A stretch of 9,633 bases of DNA, from NCBI GenBank assembly GCA_002791035.1, contig PFWG01000059.1, positions 1 through 9,633 on the forward strand, written 5' to 3'. The stretch comes from Candidatus Portnoybacteria bacterium CG_4_9_14_3_um_filter_43_11 (GTDB taxonomy: Bacteria > Patescibacteriota > Minisyncoccia > Portnoybacterales > UBA2143). Below the pieces are notes generated by a model. The model worked only from the letters and a program-made list of their open reading frames with translations, searched no databases and was not told the DNA's origin. A program made the translations under genes and the position numbers. Numbering within the stretch: position 1 is the first letter of the stretch; each line of letters starts with the position of its first letter. Shown in pieces: positions 5,460 to 9,633 of the stretch.

Positions 5460-7997
5460 ATGGCTATCAGCCGAGACAACTTGTCGTTTGAGCCCGGGCT
5501 TAATCTGTTGAGAGTCAGCCAGAGGAAAATCAAAAAAATCCTCGGCCGGCTGATTTTTATTTTCCTGATTGGGGTGGGGCTCTACGGCGTTCTCGTTTCC
5601 GTTTCTCATTCCTGGCAGGAGTACCGCACTCTTTTCTATTTCTCTCTTTTAACCGATATGTTTTTGTTTTATCTCTGGCGGCAGAAAAAAAGTTACCGGC
5701 CAATCCGGCCGCCAAAAGAAGGGGAGAAGTTGGAAGTTTCCGTTTTTCTGGACGAAAAATCGCGCCAATTACTGGAAGACGCCTATCGGCTGGCCCGGCG
5801 AAGCCGATACCGCTTTTTGCGGCCGATTCATTTTTTTGCCGTTTGCCTGAAAGAAAAAAAATTCAGAAAGATTATCAAACGGCTGGATTGTTCCGTTGAA
5901 CAGGTGACGGAGAAAACGGAGAGTATTTTAGAAAAGTCGCTTTCCGAAGAAAGCGGAGAAGTTTTTGGTCCGGACCTCTCGGCCGATTTTAAAAAGATTT
6001 TCTGCGACGCCTATGTCTTCTGTCTGCGGCGGGGCTACAGCCAAATCGGGCCACTGGATATTTTATGGGCAATCAGTCAGCAGAAAAATATGGTCGGGAT
6101 GGTTTTTGACGAGTTTGGCATCAGTCCAAGCGAAATTGAAAAAGTGATTGAGTGGGCGCGGCTGGAAGGCGAAATTAGACGGTCGGAAAAGAATTTCTTC
6201 TGGCGGCGGCTGTTTAAGCCGGCCGGCAAATTGAATCGGGCGATGACGGCGGTCCTGACGCCGACGCTGGATAAAGTTAGCCAGGACCTGACGCTTTTGG
6301 CCAAGCGAGGCGAGTTTGAAATGGTGATTGGCCGGGAAAAAGAACTTGAGCAAATCTTCAATTTTTTCAACGCCGGAAGAGTTGGCGCGGTTTTGGTCGG
6401 AGAAGACGAAGTCGGCAAGAAGTCAATCGTCAAAAAACTGGCCCAATTGATGACTGAAGAAAATGTCCCTAATTTTCTCAAAGACAAGCGTCTAATTGAG
6501 CTGGATTTGGGCGCTTTGGTCAGTTTGGGCGGCAGTCAGAAAATAGAGGAGTATTTAAGGCAAGTGGTCTATGAGGTCAATTGGGCGGGCAACATCGTCT
6601 TAGTAATGAAAGATATTGATAATTTAGCCGGTCTGAAAAGCCAAGCCAGCGGGTTGGATTTGTCCGAAATTATGGTTTCGGCGCTGGAGATCAAGGCCTT
6701 TTTCCTGCTGGGAACAAGCTTACCGGCCAATTACGCTTCCAAGATAGAAGGTAAAATTTTAGGCCGGGTTTTGGATAAAATTGAGATAGAAACCCCGGCG
6801 CGCGATTTTCTTTGGAAAATCCTTATCGCCAAAATTTATTTAATTGAGAAAAAACTTAAGGTCTTTTTCTCGGCTGACGCTTTGGACCAGGCGATTGATT
6901 TGGCCGATCGGTACATTTACGGCAAATCTCTTCCGGCGAAAACAATTGATCTGTTGACCGAAGTCGGCTACCTAATCAGCGGGCGCAAAGACAGCGACGG
7001 CGTTATTAATGGCGACGATGTGGTGGAATTGGTTTCTAAAAAAACCAAAGTGCCGTTGAAAGACACCGAGGAAACCGAGAAACGCAAACTTCTTGATTTG
7101 GAGAAACTGATTCATCAGCGGCTGGTCAACCAAGAGGAAGCCGTCAAAGCCGTGGCGGCGGCGATGCGGAGAAGCCGCCTGGAAGTGAAAAAAAGAGACA
7201 AGCCGATTGCCAACTTTCTTTTTGTCGGGCCCACCGGCGTCGGCAAGACCGAATTGGCCAAAACGCTCGCCCGCGTTTACTTCGGCGACGAGAAGAGAAT
7301 GCTTCGCTTGGATATGTCGGAGTATCAGGAAAAAAGGGGCATCCGTCGGCTCATCGGTCTCCGGACCGACGAAGGGACAGAGAAGGGTTATCTAACCGAG
7401 GCGGTTAAACGCCAACCATATTCACTCCTGCTTTTAGATGAGCTTGAAAAGGCCCATCCCGATATTTTGAATCTGTTTTTGCAGGTAATGGATGACGGAC
7501 GGCTCACCGGCGCCGACAACGAGACAATCAATTTTACCAACATCATTTTGATTGCGACTTCCAACGCCGGCACCAATTTTATCCAAAATAAAATCAAAGA
7601 CGGAATTTCCTACGAAGAAATTGACCGGGAATTGAAAGATAAAGTTCTGCTGGAGTATTTCCGGCCCGAGTTTTTAAACCGCTTTGATAAAATTGTTTTA
7701 TTCACCGCGCTGTCGTTTGAGAATATAAGAGAAATTACTCGGCTGTTCATCAAAGAAATTAACGGCGGGCTGGAAGAAAGAGCCGTCACGCTTGAAGCGG
7801 AGAATGAGGCGATTGATGAATTGGCGGCGCTGGGGTATAATCCGCTTTACGGCGCCCGGCCGCTTAGAAGAGCGATTCAGGAAAAAGTGGAAGATGTCGT
7901 CGCCCGGATGTTTTTAGAGGATAAAGTTAAGCGGCGGGATAAAATCATTGTTAAAAAGGGATTGGTTTTTGAAATTAAAAAAGGAAAAGAATTTTAA
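5460..7997 (+). CDS. Membrane-anchored ClpC-like AAA+ ATPase with degenerate first ring
   Basis: 845 aa. Two hydrophobic segments (about 29-48 and 55-72) form an N-terminal anchor, not present in ordinary ClpA/B/C. Two Clp-N type repeats follow (about 93-160 and 172-237). AAA+ domain 1 (about 284-525) keeps VIGREKELEQI but its Walker A reads GEDEVGKKS (314-322) instead of GEPGVGKTA, its Walker B VLVMKDID (380-387) instead of ILFIDEIH, and the K-Y-R-G pore loop is replaced (LGGSQKI, 355-361), so it is probably inactive. There is no middle coiled coil. Domain 2 (about 545-845) is intact for ATPase work: GPTGVGKT (590-597), LLLLDELEKAHPD (656-668), sensor 1 TSNAG, arginine finger in FRPEFLNR (734-741), sensor 2 GARP (798-801). 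Its pore loop lacks GYVG, and no I/V-G-F/L ClpP loop is seen between 701 and 733. It probably remodels proteins at the membrane. Not to be named clpC without caution. Confidence 0.9.
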   Translation: MAISRDNLSFEPGLNLLRVSQRKIKKILGRLIFIFLIGVGLYGVLVSVSHSWQEYRTLFYFSLLTDMFLFYLWRQKKSYRPIRPPKEGEKLEVSVFLDEKSRQLLEDAYRLARRSRYRFLRPIHFFAVCLKEKKFRKIIKRLDCSVEQVTEKTESILEKSLSEESGEVFGPDLSADFKKIFCDAYVFCLRRGYSQIGPLDILWAISQQKNMVGMVFDEFGISPSEIEKVIEWARLEGEIRRSEKNFFWRRLFKPAGKLNRAMTAVLTPTLDKVSQDLTLLAKRGEFEMVIGREKELEQIFNFFNAGRVGAVLVGEDEVGKKSIVKKLAQLMTEENVPNFLKDKRLIELDLGALVSLGGSQKIEEYLRQVVYEVNWAGNIVLVMKDIDNLAGLKSQASGLDLSEIMVSALEIKAFFLLGTSLPANYASKIEGKILGRVLDKIEIETPARDFLWKILIAKIYLIEKKLKVFFSADALDQAIDLADRYIYGKSLPAKTIDLLTEVGYLISGRKDSDGVINGDDVVELVSKKTKVPLKDTEETEKRKLLDLEKLIHQRLVNQEEAVKAVAAAMRRSRLEVKKRDKPIANFLFVGPTGVGKTELAKTLARVYFGDEKRMLRLDMSEYQEKRGIRRLIGLRTDEGTEKGYLTEAVKRQPYSLLLLDELEKAHPDILNLFLQVMDDGRLTGADNETINFTNIILIATSNAGTNFIQNKIKDGISYEEIDRELKDKVLLEYFRPEFLNRFDKIVLFTALSFENIREITRLFIKEINGGLEERAVTLEAENEAIDELAALGYNPLYGARPLRRAIQEKVEDVVARMFLEDKVKRRDKIIVKKGLVFEIKKGKEF
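7813..7841 (+). promoter_or_regulatory. Possible internal promoter near the end of the Clp-like gene
   Basis: TTGATG (7813-7818; 4 of 6) is spaced 17 bases from a perfect TATAAT (7836-7841), about 150 bases before gtrA. However, the hexamer encodes the Tyr-Asn of the conserved GYNPLYGARP sensor-2 region, so coincidence is quite possible. Confidence 0.2.
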
Positions 7998-8000
7998 AAT

Positions 8001-8423
8001 ATGTTTAAACAAATTTTTGCTCAAATGTTCAAGTTTGTCGTTATCGGCGCCTTTAACACCGCCATTGACTTCGGCATTTTGAATCTTTTAATGTATCTGA
8101 CCGAGACCTATGGCGGCGGGGGAATCATCCCTTTAAATGTTATTTCTTTTTCTGTCGCCGTGACCAACAGTTATTTCTGGAACAGATTTTGGACCTTTCG
8201 GGCCAAGGGGAGCGCCTCGGGGAAAGAGTTTGGCCAGTTTATCCTGGTCAGCTTGGTCGGAGTGGCGATAAATACCAGCGTAGTTTTTGCCATTACCACC
8301 TTTATCCCTCCGGTTGGCGGGGTCGGCAGGGAACTCTGGGCGAATTTGGCCAAGGTTGCCGCCACCGGCCTATCATTGGTCTGGAACTTCATCGGCTATA
8401 AGTTTATCGTTTTTAGAAGGTAG
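8001..8423 (+). CDS. GtrA-family membrane protein
   Basis: 140 aa with four predicted membrane helices (about 12-32, 44-62, 78-102, 114-137), the usual size and layout of the GtrA family. Family signatures seen: KFVVIGAFNTAIDFGILN at the start, NSYFWNRFWTF (56-66) after helix 2, and LSLVWNFIGYKFIVF (124-138) at the end. Members are thought to help flip or handle polyprenyl-phosphate-linked sugars in cell-envelope glycan synthesis; the exact reaction is not established for most. It begins three bases after the stop of the Clp-like gene, so translation is probably coupled; the only SD-like AAGGA is about 15 bases upstream of the ATG. A functional link with the GT39-type glycosyltransferase at 1794-3572 (both use polyprenol-linked sugars) is possible but only inferred. 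Confidence 0.9.
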   Translation: MFKQIFAQMFKFVVIGAFNTAIDFGILNLLMYLTETYGGGGIIPLNVISFSVAVTNSYFWNRFWTFRAKGSASGKEFGQFILVSLVGVAINTSVVFAITTFIPPVGGVGRELWANLAKVAATGLSLVWNFIGYKFIVFRR

Positions 8424-8451
8424 GTTTCTTTTATTGAGGCACTGACCCGCT

Positions 8452-9573
8452 ATGAATAATTTAGTCATCTATCGCAAATACCGGCCGCAGAATTTTTCCG
8501 ATGTTGTCGGCCAGGAGCATATTGTCCGGACGCTGACCAACGCCCTTAAAATGGGCCGGGTCGCCCACGCCTATCTTTTTACCGGCCCGAGAGGAACGGG
8601 AAAGACCACGGTTGCCCGGCTATTGGCCAAAGCGGTTAATTGTTTGTCCCGCCCGAGCGGAGTGGAGAAGGAAAAGAAAAAAGGTTTTGAACCGTGCAAC
8701 CGATGTCCGGCCTGCCAAGAAATCAATCAAGGCCGTTCGCTGGATTTGATTGAAATTGACGCCGCTTCCAACCGGGGGATTGATGAAATTCGCGAATTGA
8801 GAGACGGCATCAAATTCAGTCCAAGCAAACTCCAGTACAAGGTCTTTATCATTGACGAGGTCCACCAACTGACCAAAGAGGCCTTTAACGCCCTGTTAAA
8901 AACGCTGGAAGAGCCGCCGGCTCACGCTATTTTTATCCTGGCGACAACCGAAATCCATAAAGTTCCCCAGACGATAATTTCCCGCTGCCAGAAATTTGAT
9001 TTTCGCAAAGTGCCGCTGGATAAAATCATCGGCCGGCTCAACTGGCTCGCCGAACAGGAAAAGGTGAAAATAGAACCAGAGGCGCTGGAACTCATCGCCT
9101 TAAACGGCGACGGCTCCATTCGCGATTCGGAAAGCTTACTCGGCCAGGTGATGTCAATGGAAGACGAAAACATCACTCTTAAAGAAGTCCAGGATATTTT
9201 GGGCGTCATAGATATCAGCGCCGTCGGGAAACTGATTGATTTTCTGGCCGACAAAAAAAGCGGGGAAGCCATCGCCCATATCAACCAGATCGCCAATGAA
9301 GGATACGACCTGGTCCAATACGCCAAATCGCTGGTCAATTACCTGCGCAAAATGCTGATGCTCAAAATTGACCCAAATTTGGCTAAACTGACGGCCGCTG
9401 AATTGACGAAAGAGCAAATAGATGGCATAATACGGCAAGGTGAGAAGTTTTCACCGGTCGCTCTGATAAAAACCATTCATCTTTTCATTGAGGCGGCCAA
9501 CGAAGTCAAACGGGCCGATTTTCCGCAATTGCCCCTGGAACTGGCGATTGTGGAATGCTGTCAGTCAAATTAA
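8452..9573 (+). CDS. dnaX: DNA polymerase III clamp-loader subunit gamma (DnaX), gamma-length only
   Basis: ATPase subunit of the replication clamp loader, which opens the beta clamp onto primed DNA. 373 aa. Start YRKYRPQNFSDVVGQ; Walker A GPRGTGKT (45-52); zinc site of four cysteines C64, C82, C85, C88; AASNRGIDEIR (104-114); Walker B FIIDEVH (132-138); LLKTLEEPP; sensor 1 in ATTEIHK (164-170); SRC arginine finger (177-179); sensor 2 region GSIRDSESLL (221-230); helical collar domain from about 245 to the end. All catalytic residues are present. The gap between C64 and C82 is 17 residues and holds a Lys/Glu-rich loop, longer than the 8 in E. coli. The protein stops right after the collar domain, so the tau extension that binds helicase and polymerase is absent. 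A GAGG lies 12 bases before the ATG. It follows gtrA after 28 bases and precedes a tRNA gene by 4. Confidence 0.96.
   Translation: MNNLVIYRKYRPQNFSDVVGQEHIVRTLTNALKMGRVAHAYLFTGPRGTGKTTVARLLAKAVNCLSRPSGVEKEKKKGFEPCNRCPACQEINQGRSLDLIEIDAASNRGIDEIRELRDGIKFSPSKLQYKVFIIDEVHQLTKEAFNALLKTLEEPPAHAIFILATTEIHKVPQTIISRCQKFDFRKVPLDKIIGRLNWLAEQEKVKIEPEALELIALNGDGSIRDSESLLGQVMSMEDENITLKEVQDILGVIDISAVGKLIDFLADKKSGEAIAHINQIANEGYDLVQYAKSLVNYLRKMLMLKIDPNLAKLTAAELTKEQIDGIIRQGEKFSPVALIKTIHLFIEAANEVKRADFPQLPLELAIVECCQSN
9403..9431 (+). promoter_or_regulatory. Promoter inside dnaX, probably for tRNA-Gln
   Basis: TTGACG (9403-9408; 5 of 6) is followed by exactly 17 bases and CATAAT (9426-9431; 5 of 6) with an extended -10 TG (TGGCATAAT, 9423-9431). 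The start would be near 9438, about 140 bases before the tRNA. This is one of the best sigma-70 matches in the window, and would let the tRNA be made independently of the dnaX operon. Confidence 0.5.
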
Positions 9574-9577
9574 ACTT

Positions 9578-9633
9578 TGGGGAGTAGCCAAGTGGTAAGG
9601 CTATGGACTTTGAATCCATCATGCGCAGGTTCG
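9578..9633 (+). tRNA. tRNA-Gln (anticodon TTG), 3' partial
   Basis: The last 56 bases fold as a tRNA cut in the T loop by the window end: acceptor strand TGGGGAG (9578-9584), D arm with GCC/GGC pairing (9587-9589 with 9599-9601) and GG in the loop, anticodon stem ATGGA/TCCAT (9603-9607 and 9615-9619), loop CTTTGAA with anticodon TTG at 9610-9612, 5-base variable region, and the 5' T-stem strand GCAGG followed by TTCG. The UGGGG start is typical of bacterial tRNA-Gln. Only 4 bases separate it from the dnaX stop, so it must be excised from a dnaX read-through transcript or come from the internal promoter. Confidence 0.93.

Noticed and set aside
5352..5557. Repeated 14-mer GGCCGGCTGATTTT at 5352-5365 and 5544-5557
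   Set aside because: Both copies encode Gly-Arg-Leu-Ile at the start of a membrane helix, and the codon choice is ordinary for this genome. Only two copies, no inverted structure and no mobile-element context.
9250..9262. A run of seven A in dnaX as a frameshift site for a tau/gamma switch
   Set aside because: The run is in the codon phase GAC AAA AAA AGC, which does not give the A AAA AAG-type slippery heptamer. A -1 shift would end after about 14 codons and remove most of the collar domain, giving no useful product.

Overview
The window looks like a chromosomal stretch of an uncultivated bacterium of the Candidate Phyla Radiation (Patescibacteria, probably a Parcubacteria-type lineage). 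This assignment is inferred from the gene repertoire: a membrane-anchored ClpC-like ATPase, a secreted lamin-tail protein with 'GSGPEVY..' repeats, a gamma-length DnaX, mostly weak or absent Shine-Dalgarno sequences and tight gene spacing. The standard genetic code fits, because TAG, TAA and TGA all act as stops and no reading frame needs a recoded TGA. I see no mobile element, CRISPR array or rRNA.

Layout. Positions 1-830 hold the C-terminal two thirds of seryl-tRNA synthetase (5' end outside the window), followed after 15 bases by a cell-division protein of the FtsQ/DivIB type (846-1754). A large membrane glycosyltransferase of the GT39/PMT type lies on the minus strand (1794-3572), convergent with ftsQ. 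An 87-base divergent promoter region (3573-3659) separates it from a secreted lamin-tail-domain protein (3660-5075).

From 5100 to the end everything reads rightward and is tightly packed: a 117-aa membrane protein, an 845-aa membrane-anchored ClpC-like AAA+ ATPase, a GtrA-family membrane protein, dnaX (clamp-loader subunit, gamma length only) and a tRNA-Gln(TTG) cut by the window end. Gaps are 6, 3, 28 and 4 bases, which suggests one transcription unit. Good promoter-like sequences lie just before the 117-aa gene (extended -10, nearly leaderless) and inside dnaX about 140 bases before the tRNA.

The most interesting object is the pair formed by the 117-aa membrane protein and the ClpC-like ATPase. 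The ATPase carries two N-terminal membrane helices, two Clp-N repeats, a first AAA+ ring with broken Walker A, Walker B and pore loop, and an intact second ATPase ring that lacks both the GYVG-type pore loop and the ClpP-docking loop. It therefore looks like a membrane-tethered AAA+ machine that neither works as a normal threading unfoldase nor pairs with ClpP in the known way. Its small membrane partner may be a dedicated cofactor. The other genes are housekeeping (translation, replication, division) or envelope functions (glycan transfer, polyprenol-linked sugar handling, secreted surface protein).
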